Source of the DNA: Akkermansia sp.
GTDB lineage: Bacteria > Verrucomicrobiota > Verrucomicrobiia > Verrucomicrobiales > Akkermansiaceae
Assembly: GCA_030535795.1 (NCBI GenBank)
Contig: JAUNRE010000016.1
Location: forward strand, 1-32,340
Length of the DNA stretch: 32,340 nt
Direction of reading: 5' to 3'
The notes under the pieces were generated by a model. The model was given only the letters and a program-made list of their open reading frames with translations. It did not search any database and had not been told where the DNA came from. This document shows, piece after piece, positions 15,750 through 23,700 of this stretch; positions within the stretch are counted from its first letter, which is position 1, and each line of letters begins with the position of its first letter. Made by a program: the position numbers and the translations under genes.

Positions 15750-16952
15750 TCAATAGCCGCGCCAGAAAACAGGTTTGCCCATGTCGATGCTGCCCTCTGC
15801 GGGGATTTTGTTCAGCTCGAAGGGAACACGCCAGCGGAAGCGGCTACCCTCGTGCGTTTGCAGCAGCACATCCAGAGCCAGCTCGCCATCCTTTACGTTT
15901 TTGAGTGCACCCAGTTCGGAAAGCGGGATGCTCAGCGTAGCGGTTGTCTGCCCCTTGTCGTTTTTGCTCATGGTGCAGGCGAAGGGCACGGCATCGTAGT
16001 CGCGGTTCACGACATAGGGCGGATCCTGTATGTAGGCGTTGGCGTTGACAACATCGCTTTCGGTCTCCAGGTAAAGCTCCAGTGTGTCTCCGCAGCGCTT
16101 GAAGGCAGCCGTGGTGACGGCGGGCGCCTCCTCGCGGGTGTAGAACTTTGTGGTGGTTCCCTTGGGCGCAAATGTTTCGGAGTGCGCCAGAATGCGGCAG
16201 CTGGCCAGAGTAAGATAGGTGGGTTTGCGTCCGAACGTGTAATTACCGGCGCCCATGAGGGCTGTGCCGTATTTGGCGTTGTCGCTCACGGTACCCAGAT
16301 TGTGCGGCAGGTTGAGGCCATGCCCCAGCTCGTGCGCAAAACCGCCGTACCATTTGGTAAGCAGGCGCCCCTCGTGTGTGTCTTGCCCCAGGTGCTTAAT
16401 GTCGAAGTGCGCGTAATCGAGCGCAAAGCAGTTGATGCCCAGGCCATAGAACGGAACGCCGCCGGGGTTGAGGTCGTTGTACTCTTTATCGTAGAACGTG
16501 GGCATGATAACGAAAATATGCTGGCCTGTGCGGCGTCCCGGCTCGGCGGCAAGGTAGGCGTTTACTTCTTCCAGGCAGGCATTGTGGCCGCTGCCGTAGG
16601 AATATTCCGTATGGGGCTTTTTGCCGCGCACAACGTGGATTTTCACATTGCCGTTTTTCTCGCGCACCAGCCCGAAAGAACGCGCTCCCATGCCGTTGCG
16701 GGCCATTTCCTTGCCGTAGAACTGCTGCAAATGGAGCAATAGCTCACTGATGCGGCGTTCATAATCAGCAAGCGGCTCGCGGTCATTGCCGACAAAATAA
16801 ATCACATTGAGCTGATGTTCATTTTCTTGCAGTTCAATGCTGTCTGCCAGAAGTTCCTTGGCTCGGGGTTGAAAATGCTCGGGCACAGCCCCCACTGCGG
16901 TCATGCTCAGACCCAGGGCGCACAGTGTTGCGGTAATGGCTCGTATTTTCAT
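15750..16952 (-). CDS. Exported metzincin-like zinc metalloprotease
   Basis: A clean signal peptide (residues 1-22, cut near A-V-G-A) precedes a 378-residue mature protein. The active site H-E-L-G-H-G-L-N-L-P-H (207-217) has the full HExxHxxGxxH-type spacing of metzincins, with Glu208 as the base. It is followed by A-L-M-G-A-G-N-Y, a candidate Met-turn. A beta-rich C-terminal domain (about 275-400) could bind substrate. I do not recognise the exact family. An exported protease with a sugar kinase in the same transcript could fit a glycoprotein- or mucin-feeding lifestyle, but that is inference. Its promoter has a perfect TTGACA and leaves almost no leader. Confidence 0.82.
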   Translation of the reverse strand: MKIRAITATLCALGLSMTAVGAVPEHFQPRAKELLADSIELQENEHQLNVIYFVGNDREPLADYERRISELLLHLQQFYGKEMARNGMGARSFGLVREKNGNVKIHVVRGKKPHTEYSYGSGHNACLEEVNAYLAAEPGRRTGQHIFVIMPTFYDKEYNDLNPGGVPFYGLGINCFALDYAHFDIKHLGQDTHEGRLLTKWYGGFAHELGHGLNLPHNLGTVSDNAKYGTALMGAGNYTFGRKPTYLTLASCRILAHSETFAPKGTTTKFYTREEAPAVTTAAFKRCGDTLELYLETESDVVNANAYIQDPPYVVNRDYDAVPFACTMSKNDKGQTTATLSIPLSELGALKNVKDGELALDVLLQTHEGSRFRWRVPFELNKIPAEGSIDMGKPVFWRGY

Positions 16953-16960
16953 AAGCCGCT

Positions 16961-16988
16961 ATTCTGCCATAGTTTATCGCTTTGTCAA
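16961..16988 (-). promoter_or_regulatory. Predicted promoter of the metzincin-ROK-DUF4173 run
   Basis: On the minus strand a consensus TTGACA (16983-16988) is 16 bases from CAGAAT (16961-16966). The -10 box ends 8 bases before the ATG, so the transcript should have a leader of about 2 bases. Confidence 0.6.
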
Positions 16989-17025
16989 GCTTTTGTTGCG
17001 GGGCTGCCCCTTACTGCATTCGGGC

Positions 17026-17054
17026 TTGCACCCGCGGCGGAAGTGTGCTAGACT
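17026..17054 (+). promoter_or_regulatory. Predicted promoter of the patatin gene
   Basis: TTGCAC (17026-17031) and TAGACT (17049-17054) are 17 bases apart. The ATG at 17070 is 15 bases past the -10 box, giving a leader of about 9 bases without a Shine-Dalgarno site. Confidence 0.5.
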
Positions 17055-17069
17055 CCCCGCCGCAGCAAT

Positions 17070-17936
17070 ATGAAAACAGGCTTAATCTTAGAGGGCGGAG
17101 CCATGCGTGGCATGTTCACTGCCGGCATTCTGGACGCGTTCATGGCGCACGAAGTCTGCTTTGACGGCACCATCGGGGTGTCGGCCGGGGCGGCTTTCGG
17201 CGTGAACCTGAAGAGCGGTCAGCCGGGACGCGCCATCCGTTACAATAAGCGCTTTTGTCGCGATAGACGCTATTGCGGGCTGTGGGCTCTGCTGTGGGAT
17301 GGCAATATCTACAGCCGCGACTTTGCCTACGACGAGGTGCCGATGAAGCATGACCCGTTTGACTTTGAGGCATACAGCCGCAATCCCATGCCTTTCTATG
17401 TTGTCGCTACGGATGTGGAGACGGGAGAAGCCGTCTACCATGAATTCGGCGGCTATGCCGACCATGGCTTCGACTGGATTCGCGCCTCGGCCTCCATGCC
17501 ATTGGTGTCGCAGATGGTGGAGATTGAGGGGCGCAAACTGCTGGATGGAGGAATCGCGGATTCCATCCCGCTGCGCTATTTTGAGAGCCTGGGGTACAAT
17601 CGCAATGTCGTCATTCTGACCCAGCCCCCTATGTATGAAAAGAAAGAAAACGGCCTTCTCTTCGCGGTGCGGCTCATGTATCGCAAATACCCCGGGCTCG
17701 TGAAAGCCATGGAGGAGCGACACCTTGTCTACAATGAGACGCTGCGCTACATCGAGGAAAAAGAACGCGCAGGGGATATCCTTGTGCTGCGTCCCGAAGC
17801 TCCCCTTCCGGTGAGCCGTGTGGAAAAAGACCCCGAGCGCCTGCAAGCCGCCTACGACCTGGGCTACCACATGGCAATTCGCCGCATGGATGAGGTGAAA
17901 GCTTTCCTGGATAGGAGCTCGGCGGTTGCTCCATAA
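17070..17936 (+). CDS. Patatin-like phospholipase, YjjU-type
   Basis: A cytoplasmic serine acyl hydrolase of the patatin family, 288 residues. The oxyanion glycine loop E-G-G-A-M-R-G is at about 8-14, the nucleophile Ser38 in G-V-S-A-G, and the dyad aspartate Asp159 in D-G-G-I-A-D-S-I-P. There is no signal peptide or membrane segment. The sequence style (G-L-I-L-E-G-G-A-M-R-G-M-F-T-A-G-I-L-D) is that of the YjjU group. The likely role is phospholipid or lysophospholipid turnover; the substrate is unproven. It is divergent from the metzincin gene and converges on a small membrane protein gene. Confidence 0.9.
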   Translation: MKTGLILEGGAMRGMFTAGILDAFMAHEVCFDGTIGVSAGAAFGVNLKSGQPGRAIRYNKRFCRDRRYCGLWALLWDGNIYSRDFAYDEVPMKHDPFDFEAYSRNPMPFYVVATDVETGEAVYHEFGGYADHGFDWIRASASMPLVSQMVEIEGRKLLDGGIADSIPLRYFESLGYNRNVVILTQPPMYEKKENGLLFAVRLMYRKYPGLVKAMEERHLVYNETLRYIEEKERAGDILVLRPEAPLPVSRVEKDPERLQAAYDLGYHMAIRRMDEVKAFLDRSSAVAP

Positions 17937-17966
17937 GGGGGCAGCGCACCCTTGCTTCCCCTGCTG

Positions 17967-18413
17967 TCAGTTGGTAGCGAGGTAGAGGAATACCACGAGC
18001 GGAGCTCCCGGCAGGACGGCATAGAACCATTTACCGCTGAACAGGCAGACGTAGCTCAGGTAGCCGCACAGCAGGGCTATGCACCAGTAAAAGGGAACCT
18101 CGCCGTAGCTTTCGTGGCAGCAGATAAAGCTGTTCAGCGAGGGGAGCATGAGCGTGAGCACCACCATGGCTGCGAGTGCCAGACCTTGCCGCAAGCGAGG
18201 CCATTTCAAGCTTCCCGCCCAAAGCAGAAGCCCGGTGCCGGTGAAGTAAGGAATCTCTTGCATGAGTCCGGCCACGCTCTCCGCGTTACAGGATTCTCTC
18301 GGGTTGCCCAGTAACAGCTGTATCGTTAACACGACAAAGGCGAGAGCGAGCAGGATGCTGACGCCGAAAAAGATTCTTCGGGCAATGGGATGCCTGTTAA
18401 TCAGGTGGTTCAT
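17967..18413 (-). CDS. Small four-helix membrane protein, unknown function
   Basis: The 148-residue protein has four hydrophobic segments (about 14-36, 55-68, 76-92 and 106-145, the last perhaps two helices). The loop after the first helix contains Cys42 (N-P-R-E-S-C-N-A-E) and a C-C-H-E motif lies after the third helix, so a disulfide or metal site on the outer face is possible. No family is recognised. It begins 42 bases after the Sel1 gene on the same strand; an AAGGA lies about 11 bases upstream of the ATG. It is probably the last gene of the ankyrin-Sel1 run. Confidence 0.72.
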   Translation of the reverse strand: MNHLINRHPIARRIFFGVSILLALAFVVLTIQLLLGNPRESCNAESVAGLMQEIPYFTGTGLLLWAGSLKWPRLRQGLALAAMVVLTLMLPSLNSFICCHESYGEVPFYWCIALLCGYLSYVCLFSGKWFYAVLPGAPLVVFLYLATN

Positions 18414-18455
18414 ACGGTAAGTTTTCCTTTATTGGTGGTATAGTTTCCGCGTGGC

Positions 18456-19229
18456 TTAATCCTGCTGACGTTTCAGCTGATACATAGCTCGCAGTGCTCC
18501 TTCGTGCCCCTGTTCGGCAGCTTTTTCAAACCATTTGAGGGCTTCGTCCTTGCTTTTTTGCACATGTTCGCCGTGCAGGTAGCAGACGCCGAGGTTGAAT
18601 TGCGCGCCGGCATCACCCAGTTCCGCGCCTTTGCGCCACATGTCAATGGCTTTTGCCCAGTCTTTCGGCACACCATCGCCACGGAAGTAGCATTGTCCCA
18701 GGTCATTGTGAGCCGCAGCGTTGCCGGCCTCGGCTGCTTTCTGCCAGTAGGCAATAGCTGCCTGCGTGTCGGCTTTGATGCCCATGCCGTTGTAGGTCAT
18801 GGTGCCCAGCAGGCGCCAGCCTTCGCTGTTGCCGGCTTCGGCGGCTTTGCGGAACCATTCGGCAGCCTCGGCGGGATTCTTTTTCATGCCGAATCCGAAG
18901 ATGGCGAAACGCCCCATTTCAAAGATGGCGGTGGTATCCCCGGCTTCTGCTGCTGCACGCAGGCAACGGCAGGCGAGCTTTCTGTCATCGGGGCGGTACT
19001 CGCCGGTGGCTACCAGCTTGCCGAGTCGGAGGATGGCTTCTTCGTCTCCCTCGGCAGCTTTTTTCTCCAAGTTTTCGTGGCTCATGTTGCGCAGCATATC
19101 GCGCATGATGACATTGGCAGCCTGTTCCGGAGTGGCGTCTTTATCTACCACGACGGTGTATTGTTTCGGTGAGGCGGTGGCCGTAGCTGCCAGAGCCAGG
19201 GCACAGAGTGTTGTCAGGTGCGATTTCAT
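18456..19229 (-). CDS. Exported Sel1-repeat (TPR-like) protein
   Basis: A Sec signal peptide (residues 1-19, A-L-A-L-A-A-T-A-T-A-S) is followed by a short linker and five or so Sel1-like repeats from about residue 58 to the end. Typical repeat cores are visible: A-A-E-W-F-R-K-A-A-E-A-G-N, A-I-A-Y-W-Q-K-A-A-E-A-G-N, A-I-D-M-W-R-K-G-A-E-L-G-D and A-L-K-W-F-E-K-A-A-E-Q-G-H, with L-G-x-x-Y-x-x-G-x-G-V between them. These repeats form a protein-binding solenoid in the periplasm. It begins 8 bases after the anchored ankyrin gene, so the two are very likely co-transcribed and may act on the same partner. Confidence 0.9.
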   Translation of the reverse strand: MKSHLTTLCALALAATATASPKQYTVVVDKDATPEQAANVIMRDMLRNMSHENLEKKAAEGDEEAILRLGKLVATGEYRPDDRKLACRCLRAAAEAGDTTAIFEMGRFAIFGFGMKKNPAEAAEWFRKAAEAGNSEGWRLLGTMTYNGMGIKADTQAAIAYWQKAAEAGNAAAHNDLGQCYFRGDGVPKDWAKAIDMWRKGAELGDAGAQFNLGVCYLHGEHVQKSKDEALKWFEKAAEQGHEGALRAMYQLKRQQD

Positions 19230-19237
19230 GGTCTGTA

Positions 19238-20536
19238 TCAGGGGTTAAATTCGTATGGGATGTCGTGCTTGTTCAAGAGGTCGGTGACTTCGCTGTTATC
19301 TTGGGGCAATTGAAGCGCTTCGCCATCATGCAGGCGGGCACCGTGTCGGAGAAGCAGGTCAATCACTTCCGTGCCGGCGGATTGCTTGCGCTCGGTGTTG
19401 GTGGTGGCGGTGATGGCAAGGTAAAGCGGTGAATGGGGCTCGCCGTCATGGGCAAGCTCGAGAGCCTCCTTTGTTGCGGCCGTGGCGTTGACGTCCGCTC
19501 CCAGCTCCAGTAGCCATGCGACTTTCTGCGGTTGCATGAGGTCGAAATCATAGCTGGTGCATAGCGCCTGCAGTGCCGTGAGAATGGGGGCGCCGTTTTC
19601 ATCTAACTTGGGTTTGCGAACATCGATGAGTCCCTCCTGCTGTAATTCTTGCAGCAGGGGCAGGGGTGCCCAGCTTAACAGGGAGAATGTGATTCGCTGC
19701 CGATTGTACGAGTCGGGCGTGAAGCCGTTTCGCAAAAGCCAGGCGGTCAGTACGGTGCCGTCGGCGCTGAGAAAATCGGAAAAGATGGCTTCCAGGGTGC
19801 AGCGCTCTTCGTCGGCATTCAGGTCGCCGCCGTGTGCCAGCATCCATTCTAACATCGCAATGCGTTCGGTCGCAGGGAAATAGTTGGCTCGTTTCAGCAA
19901 GGCTTCACGCTCGAAGCCGGCGATTGGCCTGCTTTTTTTCAGGCGGTGCAGCCCGATGCAGGCGAGTGTCGGTGTGGTGCATGTCGTCAGGTCGGCGTAT
20001 CGGGTATCGAGTCGGTAGCCGTGGTTCGGGGCTCCCCCGCGTTCAATCATGGCTTTGGCCAGCTCGCTATTACCGAATTGCTCCAGTGCCAGCAGAGCGG
20101 GGCTCATGCCGCGCTCTGTGTACACATCTCCTCGTCCGCTGCGGATGCTCTCGTGAAGCATGGCGCGTACCGGGGCGCAGGCGATTCGCTGGGCTGTGGT
20201 AAGCAGCAGGGCCTTCGTCGCTTCGGCTACCTTCCCTTTGCGCCAATAAACGTGCAAGATGAGCTCATGCAGCATGCGGTTCCCGTGCGTGGTTGACTGC
20301 GTGGCCCAGTCTCTTCCTCCTTCACTCATCAGCCACGCATCCATGTGGCGCAGCTCCGCCTGTTGCGAGGCGCTCCAGCTTTCGTGGAAAGCGGGGGTGT
20401 CGCTCCATTTCCAGCTAGTGAGCCAAAGCGCTGCGCCGCACGCGCTCAGCACGGCAAGGCCGCTTATGCTCAGCAGCGTCCATTTCAATATCCGCCGCCT
20501 GCCGGTGGCGTGTGTAGGGGTATCAGTCGGGGGCAT
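19238..20536 (-). CDS. Membrane-anchored ankyrin-repeat protein, 432 aa
   Basis: A short cytoplasmic N-terminus with G-R-R-R is followed by one transmembrane helix (about 18-42, containing S-A-C-G) and a large outer domain. The domain carries diverged ankyrin repeats: A-L-E-Q-F-G-N-S-E-L-A-K-A-M-I-E-R-G-G-A-P, M-L-E-W-M-L-A-H-G-G-D-L-N, V-A-W-L-L-E-L-G-A-D-V-N-A and V-I-D-L-L-L-R-H-G-A-R-L. There is no enzyme motif. It is the first gene of a three-gene minus-strand run with the Sel1 protein. Its promoter leaves no leader. The L-S-A-C inside the helix resembles a lipobox, so a lipoprotein is an alternative, although the N-terminal region is long for one. Confidence 0.82.
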   Translation of the reverse strand: MPPTDTPTHATGRRRILKWTLLSISGLAVLSACGAALWLTSWKWSDTPAFHESWSASQQAELRHMDAWLMSEGGRDWATQSTTHGNRMLHELILHVYWRKGKVAEATKALLLTTAQRIACAPVRAMLHESIRSGRGDVYTERGMSPALLALEQFGNSELAKAMIERGGAPNHGYRLDTRYADLTTCTTPTLACIGLHRLKKSRPIAGFEREALLKRANYFPATERIAMLEWMLAHGGDLNADEERCTLEAIFSDFLSADGTVLTAWLLRNGFTPDSYNRQRITFSLLSWAPLPLLQELQQEGLIDVRKPKLDENGAPILTALQALCTSYDFDLMQPQKVAWLLELGADVNATAATKEALELAHDGEPHSPLYLAITATTNTERKQSAGTEVIDLLLRHGARLHDGEALQLPQDNSEVTDLLNKHDIPYEFNP

Positions 20537-20542
20537 GTGGCT

Positions 20543-20571
20543 GTTATAGCATAATCACTGTCACCTGACAA
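20543..20571 (-). promoter_or_regulatory. Predicted promoter of the ankyrin-Sel1 run
   Basis: On the minus strand TTGTCA (20566-20571) and TATAAC (20543-20548) are 17 bases apart. Only 6 bases separate the -10 box from the ATG, so transcription should start on the A of the start codon. Confidence 0.65.
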
Positions 20572-20624
20572 GAGAAAAGTCGACAAGTAAGCCATTTGGA
20601 AGCGTTCGCGCATAAGTTTTGTGC

Positions 20625-20652
20625 TTGGCTTACCTGAAAAAAACGCTATAAT
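20625..20652 (+). promoter_or_regulatory. Predicted promoter of the alpha-2-macroglobulin gene
   Basis: TTGGCT (20625-20630) and a perfect TATAAT (20647-20652) are 16 bases apart. Transcription from about 20659 rules out start codons at 20621 and 20651 and leaves a leader of about 60 bases. Confidence 0.75.
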
Positions 20653-20712
20653 GCAAAAAAGTGAGCCGAAGCTGAGTAAAAATGGGCTGCTCGTGCGCTT
20701 ATATAGACAAAT

Positions 20713-20717
20713 GGAGG
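20713..20717 (+). promoter_or_regulatory. Shine-Dalgarno site deciding the macroglobulin start
   Basis: GGAGG lies 5 bases before the ATG at 20723 and 2 bases before the ATG at 20720. The spacing favours 20723, exactly where the signal peptide M-K-S-F begins. Confidence 0.75.
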
Positions 20718-20722
20718 TTATG

Positions 20723-23700
20723 ATGAAATCGTTTTCTACAGTGTTGTTGGGATGGATAATGGCGCTTTTGCCCTTGTCGGCTGAAGTGTATGAGGGGAAT
20801 CCGACGGCGACCGTTTCATTCCCCGAGCCGATTGTCAGTAACACCGTTGTGTATGCGGATGAGGATGCTTCCCCGCAGGAACGCGGCTTAAATCTGTTCC
20901 GCATTGAGGGTGACGCAAAGTATGCGCCTCGCGCGGAGTGGACGGATCAGGATGAACTCAGGCTGCATTTCGCACCGGGAACTGCCACTCATGCAACCTA
21001 CCGCGTCATTCTCAATGAGGACGTGCGCTATCTGAGCGGCGAAGCGCCCAAGGTGCGACAGTATGAAGTACGCTGTGCACCGAGTTCCCTGACGGGGCAG
21101 GTACTGCCGACGCAATGGGGAGCTGCCGTGCTGGTGACGGCGGAGAGTCATACGACTCAGGAGGCTCGCTCGCTTTCGTCCCAAAGCCCGTTGAAACTGG
21201 AGTTCCGTCAGGTAAAAAAGGGATTCTGGAGCAATAAGCGCTACTATGGGCGGCGCGTCGCTGCTGTGGTCGAGCCCGCTCGCGTGTGCGATGGCGTGTT
21301 GAAGGGAACACTCGGTTTACTCGAATCGCTGGGCTGCGATGTTTGGTCGAAGCTGAAGACAACCTCACAACTGCCCGGCCATGTGTTGGTGCGTCCGGCG
21401 GAAGCTCTGCCCGAGAATGAGGAATGGGCGTTGGTGTTGCTTGAGGGAAAGGGCTTCAACCCCGGTGAGGTGAGTTGTTTTAATCCGAAAAATGAGTTGT
21501 GTAGCGGCATGTCGGTGTCACCCGCTGCCGAGGGGAGCTCCGAGGTGGAACTACGGCTGTATTTTGCTCAACCGCTTCGGCAGGAGGATGTTCCAGTTTT
21601 GTTCTCGCGTCTTCATTTCAGTGTTGATGGCAGGGGCGACGTCACTACCTCGCGGGATGGTTTTGACCGCCGTTTGCAACTGCGCGATGGCCAGTGGCTC
21701 AATTTCCGTTATCTCGGCACTTTGGCCGCGACGCCTCTCGGTGAGGACTTGAGCGAGCCGCAAGCCGGAAAAACAGCCTATACCGGTGCAGGGCTGGTGT
21801 ATGGGCTGCGTATGCGCGTGAGCGGGTATCTGCCCGCCGTGGTGGATGTGACCGTGCCCAAGGGGACAGCTGCTGCCAATGGCGCCTACACCTACAGAGC
21901 GCATACCCACCGTATTGCTCTCAACCCCGCATGGCCTCAGTTGCTGCCGGGAGTTGCGCAAACGACTGTTCTGCCCTTGCATGCCGAGCATAAGCTGCGG
22001 TTGCCATCCGCCAATCTGGGCGTGGTGGATGCCACCTTGCGCCGCGTCTCGCAGCAACACTTGCTTGCCGCCTATTTTGAAAAACCTTATGACTCCCGGC
22101 GATATCGGATTGCCGAATATGAGTATGATATAGAAAGCGAACGCGAAGACCTGAATCTTGAAGACGATGAATGGGCAGCCATGCGCCGGGTGAGAAAGGC
22201 GCGTACGGAATGGAAGGAAGCCCGCAGAAAACGTGCGTTCTGGCTTTCATCGGCTCAAAGCTACCCGACGCGCCGCTATGAGCCGGCGCAGCACGCTCTC
22301 TTCCGCAGCTCCGAGCTGGTGATTGATATGGATGCACTGGGCGGCGGAAAACTGCAACCGGGGCTTTATATGCTGACGCTTCACACGCAACCCAATGCTC
22401 ATGTGAAGACGGCGCTTGCCCGCAACAAGGCGAAACCGGATGCCCTCAACTTCGAGGTGGATATCCCCGTGCTGATAACAGATATCAACCTTATCTGCTC
22501 TCAAAACGGTGTTCTGGCAACCCGATTCTCTGACTCATCGGTCGTATCCGGTGTGCTCAGCCAGCAGCATTGGGATGACGATGCGCGGAAGTGGTCGGTT
22601 ACCCGCTCCGCTCTTTCGCATGGGGTGGCTTACCTCAAGGCAGAGGGGCAGAATGTGCTTGTTCAACACGGGCAGGATATTGCCGTGGGGCGTATGCCGT
22701 CTTCTTCCCGTGACTCTTCCGCTCTCGATTACGATGGCTGTTATCTGTTTGCTGACCGCTCGGTATATCGGCCGGGCGAGACTGTGCACCTGCGCGGTAT
22801 GGTACGGCGCGTGAAGGAGTCTTCCGTCAGTCTGCCGAAAATCACAAAGGCAACATTGAAAGTCAATAAGCCTGATTACTCTGATCTTTGTGAGCAGGAA
22901 TTGCGTATTAATGAATTCGGTAATTTTGAGGCGGAAGTGAAACTTCCTGATGGCGAGGAGGATGTGGTGGGTACCTATTCTCTGGAATTGTCGGCCGGGG
23001 ATTGTAGTGCCTCGCTGGATGTGAAGTGCCAGGTGTTCCGCCGCGATGCTTTCGAGGCAACTCTCAGCACGGAGATGGACAAAGTTGCCCCGAAATCACT
23101 CACCTTGCGCGTGAAGGCGCAAGATTATAGCGGCGTGCCGCTGGTGGCGGCTCAGGTGGAGTTGAACGTAGGCGGTGATATCCATAAGCTTGTAACGGAT
23201 GCTGAAGGCAACGCTGTATTGACACTGCCGATGAAACCCGAGTGGTTGCAGGAGGAGATTCTGGAGGTGAAAGGGCATGTGCGCAACGACCGCGAGGAGT
23301 ATGTTGTTTTACCTGAGAAACAGCTTGAGTTCAGCCCGGCGGATTTCATCATTCGCTATGAACGCTCCCGCCTGATGTTGAAGGATGCTCTGACGAAGGC
23401 TCCGCTTGCCCGTGAGCAGAAGGTGAAGGTGCGCTTGTGGGAGGAGTCCGTTCGCCCGGAAAATCCGCGCGCTGCTTTCTCCCGTATGCAGAAACATGAG
23501 CGCACGCTGGCTACCGCTACTGTCACGGTGCCGGCCGATTGCAGAGAGGGTATTGCTCTGCCTCCCGATATGTTGGAGGCTCTTTCGCAACGGGATGATA
23601 GGCTGCGATTGTCTTTCTCCGGCAGCGATACCGCCGGGCGTGAGAGCACATACTCCTGCGCCGCCAAGGATGTGTTAAGCCGCCATGACGGTATGCACCT

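Noticed and set aside
14865..16742. A 625-codon open frame on the plus strand
   Set aside because: It lies opposite the ROK kinase and metzincin genes, both of which have clear motifs. Its translation shows no domain and is rich in Cys, His and Gly as expected for an antisense shadow of GC-rich coding DNA.
20621..20722. Upstream extension of the macroglobulin frame
   Set aside because: It contains the promoter boxes and would place a polar stretch before the signal peptide.
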